Shown: positions 19,888 through 26,488 of the stretch, one piece after another
Position numbering within the stretch: position 1 is the first letter of the stretch
Layout of the letters: each line of letters begins with the position of its first letter
Virus record (IMG/VR): IMGVR_UViG_3300012351_000196
Location: 1 to 29,922 of that record
Length of the DNA stretch: 29,922 nucleotides
Direction: 5' to 3' (one strand)
Origin: a virus
Notes under the pieces: model-generated
Told to the model about the DNA's origin: nothing
The model's input: the letters and a program-made list of their open reading frames with translations, nothing else
The model's database searches: none
Position numbers and translations under genes: made by a program

Positions 19888-21157
19888 CGCCGTCACCCGC
19901 ATCGCCGTCACCCGCCTCGGGCAGCTGGCCGGTGGCGAGCAGCTCGACGAGGGCGCCCCGGTCGCCGCCGCACCGGTCGAGCAGTCCCCTGATGCGCGCG
20001 GCCTCGTCCTGCGTCAGCTGGTCCGGGGCGGTGAGGTCGTGTCCGGCGAGTTTCTCCAGGGTGCCGAGGCGGTTCTCGTCGCCGACGCCGAGCTGGCCGA
20101 GCCGCCGGCCGAGCATGCTGAGCTGCCCGCTGGTGGCGCGGCCCGGCGGTTTCGGCTCGTCTTCAGGCTGCGGCGGAGGCGGCTGCGCACCCCGGGGAGA
20201 GGCAGCCTGCCCGCGAGCGGCCCTGGGGTCCGTCTGCGTCCGCACCTCGCCGGCGGCGGCCCGGGTCTCGTTCCCGGCGTCGGCACGCCCGGACCCGGGA
20301 AGGGCGTCATCCTCCGCCGCAGGTCCGGAGCGGCCGAGGTCTTCGACATCGACCGGGGTGGCGGTCTTGAGCAGCCTGGCGCGCTGGGCGATGCGGTTCT
20401 GGACGTGGCCGGCCTGGCCGGGGGTGCACAGGCCGTCGCGGGCGGCCTGCGCGGCCTCGACGTGCAGTTTCCGCCCGGCGCCGGTGTCGGTGAAGGTGAG
20501 CGCGGCTTCGAGCGCCTGTTCGTACCAGCCCGGGCCGTCGTCCCCCGGTGCCGGGCTGTCGTCTTCCTCGCGGTCGGCGAAGATGCCCCCGGCGGAGGTG
20601 GCGTCGTTCACGGCGCCGACGATCGCTCTTTTCTGCGCCCGTTTCATCAGCGCGTTCCAGTCCGCCCGGTACTCGCCGCGGTTCTTCCACTTGGTCGGGT
20701 CGGCCACCCTGCCGTCCTTCTTGGCCCACTTGCGCTCGTTGCGTTCGGCCTTTTCCTGGACCTCTTCGGCGGTCTGATGGAATTTGCTCTCGTCGTAGTC
20801 GGCGGTTCCCTCGCAGGTGGCCTTGATGTCGAGGGTGCCGTCGGGGAGGCGCCTGGCGACGGTGCACCTGTAGGTGATGCCGTGCTTGCGCCCGTCGTCG
20901 TCGCGCTCGACTTCGACGCGCTCGCAGGTGTATCCGAGGCCGAACCATTGCAGGAGCTTCTGGGCGCCGGGGCGCCAGAGTGTCTTCTCGCCGTTCGTGC
21001 CCGGGATGACGCCGTAGTCGGTGCCCTCGCGGAGGACTGCCTCGGTGCACCTGCGGACCTGGTCGTCGAGGGCCTTGGCGTTCTCGGGTGTCATGACGAT
21101 CCCGGCCTGGTACTGGCCGATGCCGCCGGGTGGCTGGTAAACGTCAAGGTCGGTCAC
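19880..21157 (-). CDS. Phage DNA-metabolism protein, possibly recombination/annealing-related
   Basis: 425 residues, GTG start with AAGGGG upstream. The first 200 residues (EAVLREGTDYGVIPGT, TLWRPGAQKLLQWFGLGY, ITYRCTVARRLPDGT, DWNALMKRAQKRAIVGAVNDATSAGGIF) match a phage family marked by 'EGTDYGVIPGT...PGAQKL...RAQKRA' that is often placed with recombination and DNA-metabolism genes. The middle is a disordered Pro/Ala/Glu stretch (about 265-345). A C-terminal helical domain (TSGQLSMLGRRLGQLGVGD) resembles a module found on phage recombination proteins. No partner exonuclease was seen. Confidence 0.5.
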   Translation of the reverse strand: MTDLDVYQPPGGIGQYQAGIVMTPENAKALDDQVRRCTEAVLREGTDYGVIPGTNGEKTLWRPGAQKLLQWFGLGYTCERVEVERDDDGRKHGITYRCTVARRLPDGTLDIKATCEGTADYDESKFHQTAEEVQEKAERNERKWAKKDGRVADPTKWKNRGEYRADWNALMKRAQKRAIVGAVNDATSAGGIFADREEDDSPAPGDDGPGWYEQALEAALTFTDTGAGRKLHVEAAQAARDGLCTPGQAGHVQNRIAQRARLLKTATPVDVEDLGRSGPAAEDDALPGSGRADAGNETRAAAGEVRTQTDPRAARGQAASPRGAQPPPPQPEDEPKPPGRATSGQLSMLGRRLGQLGVGDENRLGTLEKLAGHDLTAPDQLTQDEAARIRGLLDRCGGDRGALVELLATGQLPEAGDGDAGDGDG

Positions 21158-21396
21158 GGGATTGGCCCCTTGTACGAGTAGGAAATGGGCGGCTCATCGC
21201 GGCGCTGGACGGGGAGCGCGCCGGCGTCGCTGCCGAAGTGCTCATCGCGCGGGCAGCCGCAGGGAAGGTCCAGGCCGCAGTTGCCGCAGTACTCGTGGCT
21301 GATGCCGTCGCCGGAGTCAGGGGTGGTCCAGTCGACCGGGTCGCCCGGATCCCACTTGATGACCTTCTGGCCGTCTGGCGTGATGAACCTGGTCAT
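21154..21396 (-). CDS. Small Cys-rich early protein
   Basis: 80 residues, ATG overlapping the preceding stop (TGATG) with AGGAGG ten bases upstream. EYCGNCGLDLPCGCP is a likely zinc knuckle. The front (TRFITPDGQKVIKWDPGDPVDWTT) is strand-like. No family recognised. Confidence 0.6.
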   Translation of the reverse strand: MTRFITPDGQKVIKWDPGDPVDWTTPDSGDGISHEYCGNCGLDLPCGCPRDEHFGSDAGALPVQRRDEPPISYSYKGPIP

Positions 21397-21713
21397 CAGA
21401 GTGGTACCTCCTCGCCGGGCTGGCGGCAGCACGGCAGTCCCTCGAGTTCCGGCGGATGGTAGGCGTGCGGCCCGGGGCCGTTAGGGCAGTCGTCCGGGTG
21501 GGCGCGGCATAGCTGCTGTCCGCCGGTCATGGTGTCCCCCTTGTGTATGGCTTTGTCGCAGGCCCTGATGGCCAGCAGGTGCGCCCTGCGGGCCGCGGCG
21601 GCCCGTTCTCTCCACTCCCGGGCGTGCTCGCAGTCCGGGTAGGCGCGCGCGATCGTGTCGTACGCTTTCCAGGCCTGCTCGCGGGCGTTTTCAAGCCCGG
21701 CGAGGGCGGTCAC
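21396..21713 (-). CDS. Hypothetical early protein, helical part plus Cys/His-rich part
   Basis: 105 residues from a GTG overlapping the preceding stop. Residues 1-60 are helical (ENAREQAWKAYDTIARAYPDCEHAREWRERAAAARRAHLLAIRACDKAIHKGDT). From MTGGQQLCRAHPDDCPNG the rest is Cys/His/Pro-rich. The second part has its own ATG with purines upstream (AGGGGGACACC), so it may also be made alone, about 44 residues. No family recognised. Confidence 0.5.
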   Translation of the reverse strand: MTALAGLENAREQAWKAYDTIARAYPDCEHAREWRERAAAARRAHLLAIRACDKAIHKGDTMTGGQQLCRAHPDDCPNGPGPHAYHPPELEGLPCCRQPGEEVPL

Positions 21714-21913
21714 GGGCGCCACGTCCGGTACATCTTCTCCGGTGAGTGCGCCCGCTCCCAGCGGAGCAGCAGGGCGAGGACCGCCAGCCACGGCAGCCAC
21801 GCCAGGCAGCCGAGCCAGCTCCGGGCCAGCAGCACGACCGGCCACATGATGCTTTGGCTCACGGCCAGGGCGACCCACAGCCACGGGAGGAACGGGTTGC
21901 GGAGGCCGGTCAC
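21710..21913 (-). CDS. Small membrane protein
   Basis: 67 residues, GTG overlapping the preceding stop. Two hydrophobic, Trp-rich segments (FLPWLWVALAVSQSIMWPVVLLA and LGCLAWLPWLAVLALLLRW) and a charged tail. No family recognised. Confidence 0.5.
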   Translation of the reverse strand: MTGLRNPFLPWLWVALAVSQSIMWPVVLLARSWLGCLAWLPWLAVLALLLRWERAHSPEKMYRTWRP

Positions 21914-22137
21914 GGGGTCACCTCCGGGGCATCCTCCGGGCTGAACGCCCAGATCTCCCGCTCCCAGTCGCCGGGGTGCTGGCCGGGCAGCGCCGTGGCG
22001 GCGGCGAGCGCGAGCGTGGCGTGGACCTGGGCGCGTCCCAGCCAGTAGGCCATGTCGTCCAGCCGGTCCCTGTCCGAGGCGTGCGCGGCGTGCTCGAGGT
22101 CCGATTCGGCGCAGGCGTAATGTTCAGGCCCTGTCAT
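21910..22137 (-). CDS. Small conserved-type actinophage early protein
   Basis: 75 residues, ATG with GGAG five bases upstream. TGPEHYACAESDLEHAAHASDRDRLDDMAYWLGRAQVHATLALAAATAL fits a pattern frequent in actinophage early operons ('...AQVHATLALAAATA...'), function unassigned. Helical and soluble. Confidence 0.7.
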   Translation of the reverse strand: MTGPEHYACAESDLEHAAHASDRDRLDDMAYWLGRAQVHATLALAAATALPGQHPGDWEREIWAFSPEDAPEVTP

Positions 22138-22322
22138 GAGGTCTCCTGCGCGGGCTCGCGGGCCCTGATGCCGCGCACGCGCGGCGGCAGGACGTGCGCC
22201 CAGCCGCCGCCGGGCAGCTCGCGCCAGGCGTACGGGCAGCCGAGGGTCCCGGCGAGCGTGGCCACGGCCATGTGCGTGCAGGTGCACTGCGCGGGCGGCC
22301 GGGTGCGGGCCGGGCCGTTCAC
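22134..22322 (-). CDS. Small hypothetical early protein
   Basis: 62 residues, GTG overlapping the preceding stop, itself overlapping the next start. QCTCTHMAVATLAGTLGCPYAWRELPGGGWAHVLPPRVRGIRA contains CTC and C that may bind metal. No family recognised. Confidence 0.45.
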   Translation of the reverse strand: MNGPARTRPPAQCTCTHMAVATLAGTLGCPYAWRELPGGGWAHVLPPRVRGIRAREPAQETS

Positions 22323-23011
22323 CGCGCGCCTGCCCGGTGCCTGCCGTGGCCGGCGGCGTCCGCGGTCCGGATCGCGACGCTGATCTCGGCCCCGACGGCG
22401 AGCCAGAACTCGGCGGCCGGGTCGCGGGCGACCCACGCCGCGGATGCGTCCGGGTGATCCTCTGTGACGGGGCGCCGCCGCCCGAGCCAGTGCCGGGCGG
22501 GCCAGTCCCCGGGGGAGCGGGCGTGCGCGACGGCGGGGTCGTAATGGGCGGGCAGCCGGGGCGCGGCCCAGGCGGGGTCCGTCACGCAGCGGGGGCAGGC
22601 CCACCGGCCGTAGGCGTCGGGCCGCCACCCGGCGGCGTGCGCGGAGGCGCGGAGGGCGCTGAAACAGTGCCGGGCGTGGGCGGTCTCGGGGTCGAAGTGG
22701 ATGCGCCACCGGTCGATGCCGCAGAGCAGCCCGAAGCCGCCGGCGCGCAGGACGGCCCAGACGGCGCAGTCGGGCTGCCGGGGCGGCGGCGGGGCCGGGA
22801 GGGCGGGCGGGGGCTGGTAGCGGCCGGGGCTGCGGAGCCGGGCGAGCGGCTCGGCGGCGGGGCCGGGCGCGCCGCCCCACTCGAACGTGGAACCGTCCCA
22901 GTCGGCGGGCCCGGCGCGCTGCAGGACCTCGGTGATGTCGTAGCCGTCATCGGGGAAGCCGCCCTCGAGGACGGGACGGCCGCGGCGGCGGCGGGACCTG
23001 GAGAATGTCAC
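22319..23011 (-). CDS. Hypothetical early protein
   Basis: 230 residues, GTG start with GGGAGAGA upstream. It has a basic start (SRSRRRRGR), a Pro-rich middle (PPPALPAPPPPRQP), RWRIHFDPETAHARHCFSALRASAHAAGWRPDAYGRWACPRC with a CxxC, and a C-terminal helix. No family recognised. It is the first gene after the HNH-AP2 gene in the leftward operon, and the 94-base gap before it holds two hairpins. Confidence 0.5.
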   Translation of the reverse strand: MTFSRSRRRRGRPVLEGGFPDDGYDITEVLQRAGPADWDGSTFEWGGAPGPAAEPLARLRSPGRYQPPPALPAPPPPRQPDCAVWAVLRAGGFGLLCGIDRWRIHFDPETAHARHCFSALRASAHAAGWRPDAYGRWACPRCVTDPAWAAPRLPAHYDPAVAHARSPGDWPARHWLGRRRPVTEDHPDASAAWVARDPAAEFWLAVGAEISVAIRTADAAGHGRHRAGAR

Positions 23012-23066
23012 CTGGGGGTCTCTCCCTTACTGGTGGTTATGCTTGGAGCGGGTTTTCTCTCCCGCT

Positions 23067-23099
23067 GGCCCGGCCGTTCGCGCGGCCGGGCCCTTTTTT
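23067..23099 (+). terminator. Rightward factor-independent terminator
   Basis: GGCCCGGCCG / CGGCCGGGCC with loop TTCGCG, then C and TTTTTT on the + strand. No + strand gene ends here. For leftward transcription the U-run is on the wrong side, so the early operon should read through it. A smaller hairpin (AGCGGG/CCCGCT) lies just to its left. Confidence 0.6.
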
Positions 23100-23105
23100 C
23101 GTGTC

Positions 23106-23636
23106 TCAGGCGGCCGGGTACCCGGTCTTGCCATCGACAGGATTGAGGCAGGCGTAAGCGCCGTAGATTTCCAGGGCGGCGTAGTTGTAGGCGAGTGCCG
23201 CCTCTTCCTCGCTCGTGAACTGGCCGATGTACCGCTGCGTGCCGTCAATGCGGATCATCGCCCGCCATCTGCGATGCCCGGTAACCCAGTGCACGCCCTT
23301 GTACCTGGATGAACCCTTGATGTTTGAGCGCCGATTGTGCTGATTCTGGGCACTTGTTGCGGGCCGCAGGTTCGACCGCTGGTTGTTCAGGCCGTTGTGG
23401 TCCTCGTGATCGGTCCGCGGCCACCCGGTGATGGCGGTGTGCATGAGCATGGTGGTCGGCTTCCCGTCGGCTCGGTACACCCTGGTGATCGCGTACGGTC
23501 CCTTGTTGCGGCGTCCGGGTGCAGATGGATATTCGAATAGCCGCCATTTGCGGCCTTCCACCAGCGGCCAGTCCTCATCGTCAATGAGGGCTGCGCGTCC
23601 GGTCCCCTTCTTGCCGCTCAAGGCGATGGCCATCAT
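23106..23636 (-). CDS. HNH homing endonuclease with AP2 DNA-binding domain
   Basis: 176 residues. Residues 1-95 form an HNH_3-type nuclease (MLMHTAITGWPRTDHEDHNGLNNQRSNL, with H66, H77 and N89). Residues 110-165 form an AP2-type domain (SRYKGVHWVTGHRRWRAMIRIDG, then RYIGQFTSEEEAALAYNYAAL), which would fix it on its target. HNH-AP2 fusions are known phage homing endonucleases. The nuclease half is clearly related to that of the gene at 11120. The start (ATGATG) overlaps the stop of the Cro-like gene, so it rides as the second gene of the early operon. Confidence 0.85.
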   Translation of the reverse strand: MMAIALSGKKGTGRAALIDDEDWPLVEGRKWRLFEYPSAPGRRNKGPYAITRVYRADGKPTTMLMHTAITGWPRTDHEDHNGLNNQRSNLRPATSAQNQHNRRSNIKGSSRYKGVHWVTGHRRWRAMIRIDGTQRYIGQFTSEEEAALAYNYAALEIYGAYACLNPVDGKTGYPAA

Positions 23637-23908
23637 GCGGCCGGGACCTCCGGCTCCGCATCGGACTGCTCGTCCCCGCCCGCGTCGCTGATGTCGCGCA
23701 GCCTGACGCGGGATCCCGGGGATGACAGGGCGTGGGCGATCTGGTTGAGGAACGCGACGCTGGTGTCGGGTTCCTTGCGCACGATGTTCCACATCGTCTG
23801 CGGGTGCCGGCCGAGCGAGCGCCCGAAACCGGACAGGCTGTAGCCGCGTCTCTCGATGAGTTCGGCGATCTTGGGGCCGTTAGGCTTGGCGGTCGCGACT
23901 GGAGGCAT
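23633..23908 (-). CDS. XRE-type HTH protein, Cro-like regulator
   Basis: 91 residues. Residues 12-65 form an XRE-like HTH (GPKIAELIERRGYSLSGFGRSLGRHPQTMWNIVRKEPDTSVAFLNQIAHAL), followed by a short acidic tail. It is the first gene of the leftward early operon, diverges from the larger HTH gene at 24109, and starts 6 bases after a TACTGT -10 box, so its mRNA is probably leaderless. This matches the role of Cro, though it could also be the immunity repressor. A 17-bp palindrome overlaps its -35 box. Confidence 0.75.
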   Translation of the reverse strand: MPPVATAKPNGPKIAELIERRGYSLSGFGRSLGRHPQTMWNIVRKEPDTSVAFLNQIAHALSSPGSRVRLRDISDAGGDEQSDAEPEVPAA

Positions 23909-23914
23909 GTGGAG

Positions 23915-23944
23915 ACAGTACGGATGCGCGTAGAGGTATGTCAA
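23915..23944 (-). promoter_or_regulatory. Early leftward promoter (leaderless)
   Basis: TTGACA (23939-23944), 18 bases, TACTGT (23915-23920), 6 bases, ATG at 23908. This is the best consensus promoter in the window and probably drives the operon down to 15406. Confidence 0.75.
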
Positions 23945-23953
23945 TAGGACATA
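23937..23953. promoter_or_regulatory. Candidate operator
   Basis: TATGTC-AATAG-GACATA, a perfect 6-bp inverted repeat with a 5-base centre. It covers the -35 box of the early leftward promoter, where a bound HTH repressor would block it. No second clear copy was found in the region. Confidence 0.5.
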
Positions 23954-24037
23954 GAGATATTCTCCACACCCCAGAGGTGAGTCTGATATATACGAGACAC
24001 GGTTTAAGCTGCTGTTTCCTGGTAACATGCCCGGTAC

Positions 24038-24066
24038 TTGACGGCATCGGCATGCACGGTCAGAGT
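24038..24066 (+). promoter_or_regulatory. Candidate promoter of the CI-like repressor
   Basis: TTGACG (24038-24043), 17 bases, CAGAGT (24061-24066). The -10 keeps the key A and T. The leader to the ATG at 24109 is about 40 bases and includes AAAGGGG. The 24000 area upstream is A+T-richer (TGATATATACG near 23983) and may hold another start. Confidence 0.4.
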
Positions 24067-24108
24067 CAGTACGGGGACGGACTTCTAGGCACAAAGGGGA
24101 CATCGGTC

Positions 24109-24717
24109 ATGGCAGACGGCCGGAAGCAATCCGGGATCAGCGCCCCGCCTGGCGCGTGGAAACTACTCGGCGAGCTGCTGGAGGGCCGCCGTCAGGCTCT
24201 CGGCTACAGGTACCGGACCCAGTTCGAGCGCGAGCGGAAGCTCAACAAGCGGATGCAGGCCGACATCGAGAAGGCATACGAGGCCCGCATCAACACCTTC
24301 CCCGCCGGGACGCTGCGGCACATCGCCGAGGTATACGAGGTCACCTACGAGTCGCTCACCGCGGTCCTGGCCGGGAAGGCGGACGAGCTGGCCCCGGCCG
24401 CCCCGGCCGCGCCCGCCGTCCCGGCCGAGCCGCCCGGGTGGGCGCCGCCGGTGGACGACGCCGGCCGCTACGCCGCCGGGCGCCCCTACGCCGACCGGAT
24501 CTGGGAGCGGCTGCGCGCCCTGGCCGCCGGGGGCGTCACCGGCCCGTCCGGCGACCAGGTCTTCGGGGCCGGCTCTGCCGACGCCAAGGCCTGGGACGCC
24601 GCCGCCGGGCGCCTGGACGACGCCGACCGGGTGTGGCACGTCGCGGACCTCCAGCGCCGCGGCGCCGCCCGCCGCGCCGGCTCCCCGGCCGCCTCCCCGC
24701 GGGCCCGGGGCACGTAA
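24109..24717 (+). CDS. HTH transcriptional regulator, probable phage repressor
   Basis: 202 residues. Residues 10-88 form a helical DNA-binding domain (WKLLGELLEGRRQALGYRYRTQFERERKLNKRMQADIEKAYEARINTFPAGTLRHIAEVYEVTYESLTAVLAGKADEL) of a type seen in actinomycete HTH regulators. Next come an Ala/Pro linker and a C-terminal helical part (YADRIWERLRALAAGG, then WDAAAGRLDDADRVWHVADLQRR). It diverges from the Cro-like gene, the usual position for the lysogeny repressor. No peptidase-type domain is visible, so RecA-driven self-cleavage is not indicated. Confidence 0.65.
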   Translation: MADGRKQSGISAPPGAWKLLGELLEGRRQALGYRYRTQFERERKLNKRMQADIEKAYEARINTFPAGTLRHIAEVYEVTYESLTAVLAGKADELAPAAPAAPAVPAEPPGWAPPVDDAGRYAAGRPYADRIWERLRALAAGGVTGPSGDQVFGAGSADAKAWDAAAGRLDDADRVWHVADLQRRGAARRAGSPAASPRARGT

Positions 24718-24800
24718 CGCAATCGCGCGGCGGGCGGCGCGGGTTTCCCGCAACGGCTTGCGCGGCGCGCGTGAATCACATAGGACAAATACGGGGATTG

Positions 24801-24811
24801 TCACATTGTGA
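24801..24811. promoter_or_regulatory. Small palindrome between the repressor and the next gene
   Basis: TCACATTGTGA (perfect apart from the centre). Just upstream, GACAA (24784-24788) and TTGTC (24798-24802) form another inverted pair. The surrounding 24771-24815 is A+T-richer than its neighbours and may control the gene at 24885. Confidence 0.3.
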
Positions 24812-24884
24812 GACGAGACGCGCCCGCTGCGGAGCGGACGGCCTGGGATCTCCCCGGGCGGGCCTGGCCATGGGAGGGAACGCG

Positions 24885-25130
24885 ATGGCGGCACCTGCGC
24901 GGCGTGGCGCGGCCAGGCCGGGACGGCCCGGCGCCAGGGTGCTGACCGAGGCGGCGCGGGTCTGCGCGGCCGCCGGGCGCCCGGACCTGGCGGCGGAGCT
25001 GCTGCGGCGGCGGTCGTTCGACGAGCAGGTCATCGAGGCCGAGCGGGCGCGCGCGGCGGACGAGGCGCTGGCCGCCGCCGGGCTGCCCGTGCCCCGTCCG
25101 CGCCCCCCGCGGCTGCGCGCGGTGCCCTAG
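24885..25130 (+). CDS. Small hypothetical protein
   Basis: 81 residues, ATG with GGGAGGGAA upstream. A basic N-terminus (AAPARRGAARPGRPGARV) is followed by a helical part (LTEAARVCAAAGRPDLAAELLRRRSFDEQVIEAERARAADEALAAAG) and a Pro/Arg tail. No family recognised. The stop shares CTAG with the convergent gene at 25127. It lies near the join between phage and conjugative genes. Confidence 0.5.
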   Translation: MAAPARRGAARPGRPGARVLTEAARVCAAAGRPDLAAELLRRRSFDEQVIEAERARAADEALAAAGLPVPRPRPPRLRAVP

Positions 25131-25306
25131 GCGGGTAGCCCGGCCAGCTTGGCGAGCAGCTCGTCCTCGTCCCGGCCGTGCGACAGCTCGCCGCCGTCCG
25201 CGGCCGGCCTCCACGCGTAGTGGTTGCCCTCGACGCAGCAGAAGCTGATCTCGGGGTGCGCCCGCGCGTACTCGGCGAGCCGTGCGCTCTGGGCGGTCCC
25301 CTCCAT
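25127..25306 (-). CDS. Small hypothetical protein with leaderless promoter
   Basis: 59 residues (MEGTAQSARLAEYARAHP, then SFCCVEGNHYAWRP, then GRDEDELLAKLAGLPA). No family recognised, but the acidic/basic pattern and the promoter support it. TAGCGT lies exactly 6 bases before the ATG. The stop shares CTAG with the + strand gene. It resembles the antisense moron-like genes in the late region in strand, size and promoter. Confidence 0.55.
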   Translation of the reverse strand: MEGTAQSARLAEYARAHPEISFCCVEGNHYAWRPAADGGELSHGRDEDELLAKLAGLPA

Positions 25307-25312
25307 GCGGGC

Positions 25313-25342
25313 ACGCTACGTGCACATGGAGACGGAGGGCAA
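25313..25342 (-). promoter_or_regulatory. Leaderless promoter of the gene at 25127-25306
   Basis: TTGCCC (25337-25342), 18 bases, TAGCGT (25313-25318), 6 bases, ATG. Same geometry as the promoter at 23915-23944. Confidence 0.5.
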
Positions 25343-25432
25343 GCGGCTCGTCAGGAAAGCGCCCGCACGATCGCGATGAACAGCCGGTCCTTCTGCTGCT
25401 GCTCCCGGGGCAGCAGGCATGGCGCGGCAGAG

Positions 25433-25729
25433 CTAACCATGCGTATATGCGCATATGCACCCCAAGGGCATTGAGGCTGGCGTTTCCGTGTCCTGCCGCT
25501 TGTTGTACTTCGGCTGCTCCGCCCCGATGGCTGCCCTTTCTGCTGCTTCGGCATCGGCCCGGGAGCTGAACCACTCATCGGCCGTTAGCTGCCGCATCTC
25601 ACTCCACCAAGGCTGCATATTCGCATGCTGTTTCCAGCGGGCGCCGAAGTTCTTGCTAACGCCGACGTAGAGCAAGAGGCCCGCTTCACCCCAGACGCGA
25701 TAGAGCACGAATTCCGTAGCCGCCGGCAT
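25433..25729 (-). CDS. GIY-YIG family protein
   Basis: 98 residues, ATG five bases after the Nudix gene's stop, so probably the second gene of its operon. EFVLYRVWGEAGLLLYVGVSKNFGARWKQHANMQPWW holds the two-strand motif (LYR ... LYVGVSKNF, with R of ARWKQH). SSRADAEAAERAAIGAEQPKYNKRQ matches the later Glu and Asn positions, so the full small GIY-YIG domain seems present. It could cut DNA, perhaps in element maintenance or exclusion. Its partner Nudix protein suggests a shared regulatory or immunity job. A 12-bp palindrome lies in the last codons. Confidence 0.75.
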   Translation of the reverse strand: MPAATEFVLYRVWGEAGLLLYVGVSKNFGARWKQHANMQPWWSEMRQLTADEWFSSRADAEAAERAAIGAEQPKYNKRQDTETPASMPLGCICAYTHG

Positions 25730-25734
25730 GGTCT

Positions 25735-26451
25735 TTACGTCTCCCGCTGGAGTTCGTCGAGGTACTGCCGCACCGGCCCGTACATGTCCGGCATTAGGCC
25801 GCGCGTCTCGTCGATGCTGACCCACCGGACCTCTTCCAGGTCCTCTGGGTCGCCGACCTGCGGTTCGCCCGCCGATACGGCGACATGGCAGTACACCATC
25901 ACGCGGCTGGTCTTCGGGTGGATGCGCCTGCCGATGAACTGGAACGACTCGACCGTCAGGCCGCTCTCGGCCTGGACGCGGCGGCGCAGCGCGCCTCCCG
26001 CCGACTCGCCCTCGTGGATGTCGCCGCCCAGGAACGTCCACGGCGGGATGCCGTCCCGCCGCTTGGCAATCAGGACGTGCCGGTCCGGTGACGTGATGAT
26101 GGCGAGCCCGACGTGGGGCTGCTCTGGCAGGGTGGCTGGCTCGGTCACGGGATATCCCTTCTCTCGTGCGCGTGCGATCCTCTGGCTGACCGCCGCCCGG
26201 GTGACGCCCATGAACGCGGCCAGCTCCTCGTGCGTCAGGCCACGCTCGTCGGCCATGTAGGCGGCGAGCCAGTCGCGGAAATCCGCGGTCTCGGTGCGCA
26301 GCTTCTCGACGAGCTTGGCGAGGGCCTTGGCTGATTCCCAGGCCTGAGCCACATCCGGCCACGCCCTGATGGCGCTGGTGGCCCGGTAGAACGACTCGTC
26401 CATGTGCGCTATCTCGCCGTCCGGGGTGGTGCCCTTCACGTAACCCGTCAT
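25735..26451 (-). CDS. HTH-Nudix protein, Pif-like (conjugal immunity) candidate
   Basis: 238 residues, ATG with TGAGG upstream. Residues 65-105 form an HTH (GLTHEELAAFMGVTRAAVSQRIARAREKG). Residues 112-235 form a Nudix domain with the box at 143-164 (GDIHEGE then RRVQAESG). Two acidic positions of the Nudix box are replaced (R158 and A161), so hydrolysis may be weak or lost. In pSAM2 the Nudix protein Pif gives immunity to incoming copies of the element; a gene of this kind beside a transfer operon fits that role. The HTH suggests it may regulate the divergent transfer promoter. Confidence 0.7.
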   Translation of the reverse strand: MTGYVKGTTPDGEIAHMDESFYRATSAIRAWPDVAQAWESAKALAKLVEKLRTETADFRDWLAAYMADERGLTHEELAAFMGVTRAAVSQRIARAREKGYPVTEPATLPEQPHVGLAIITSPDRHVLIAKRRDGIPPWTFLGGDIHEGESAGGALRRRVQAESGLTVESFQFIGRRIHPKTSRVMVYCHVAVSAGEPQVGDPEDLEEVRWVSIDETRGLMPDMYGPVRQYLDELQRET

Positions 26452-26459
26452 GCTGCCTC

Positions 26460-26488
26460 AGCATAAGGTAGCAGGTCTCTTGCGTCCA
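26460..26488 (-). promoter_or_regulatory. Promoter of the Nudix/GIY-YIG operon
   Basis: TGGACG (26483-26488), 17 bases, TATGCT (26460-26465), 8 bases to the ATG. Its -35 overlaps the -35 of the divergent transfer promoter. Confidence 0.45.

Noticed and set aside
19838-21181. 447-codon + frame opposite the recombination-related gene
   Set aside because: The - strand frame has family motifs, a ribosome site and overlapping neighbours; the + frame is compositional.
22337-23146. 269-codon + frame opposite the 230-residue early gene
   Set aside because: Gly/Ala/Val-rich antisense reading that runs through the terminator hairpin.
25351-25440. 29-codon - strand frame (ending REQQQKDRLFIAIVRALS)
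   Set aside because: The ending looks protein-like, but there is no ribosome site or leaderless promoter; it may be a gene remnant. The 25307-25432 gap otherwise shows only the promoter at 25313-25342 and a CTGCTGC/GCAGCAG hairpin.
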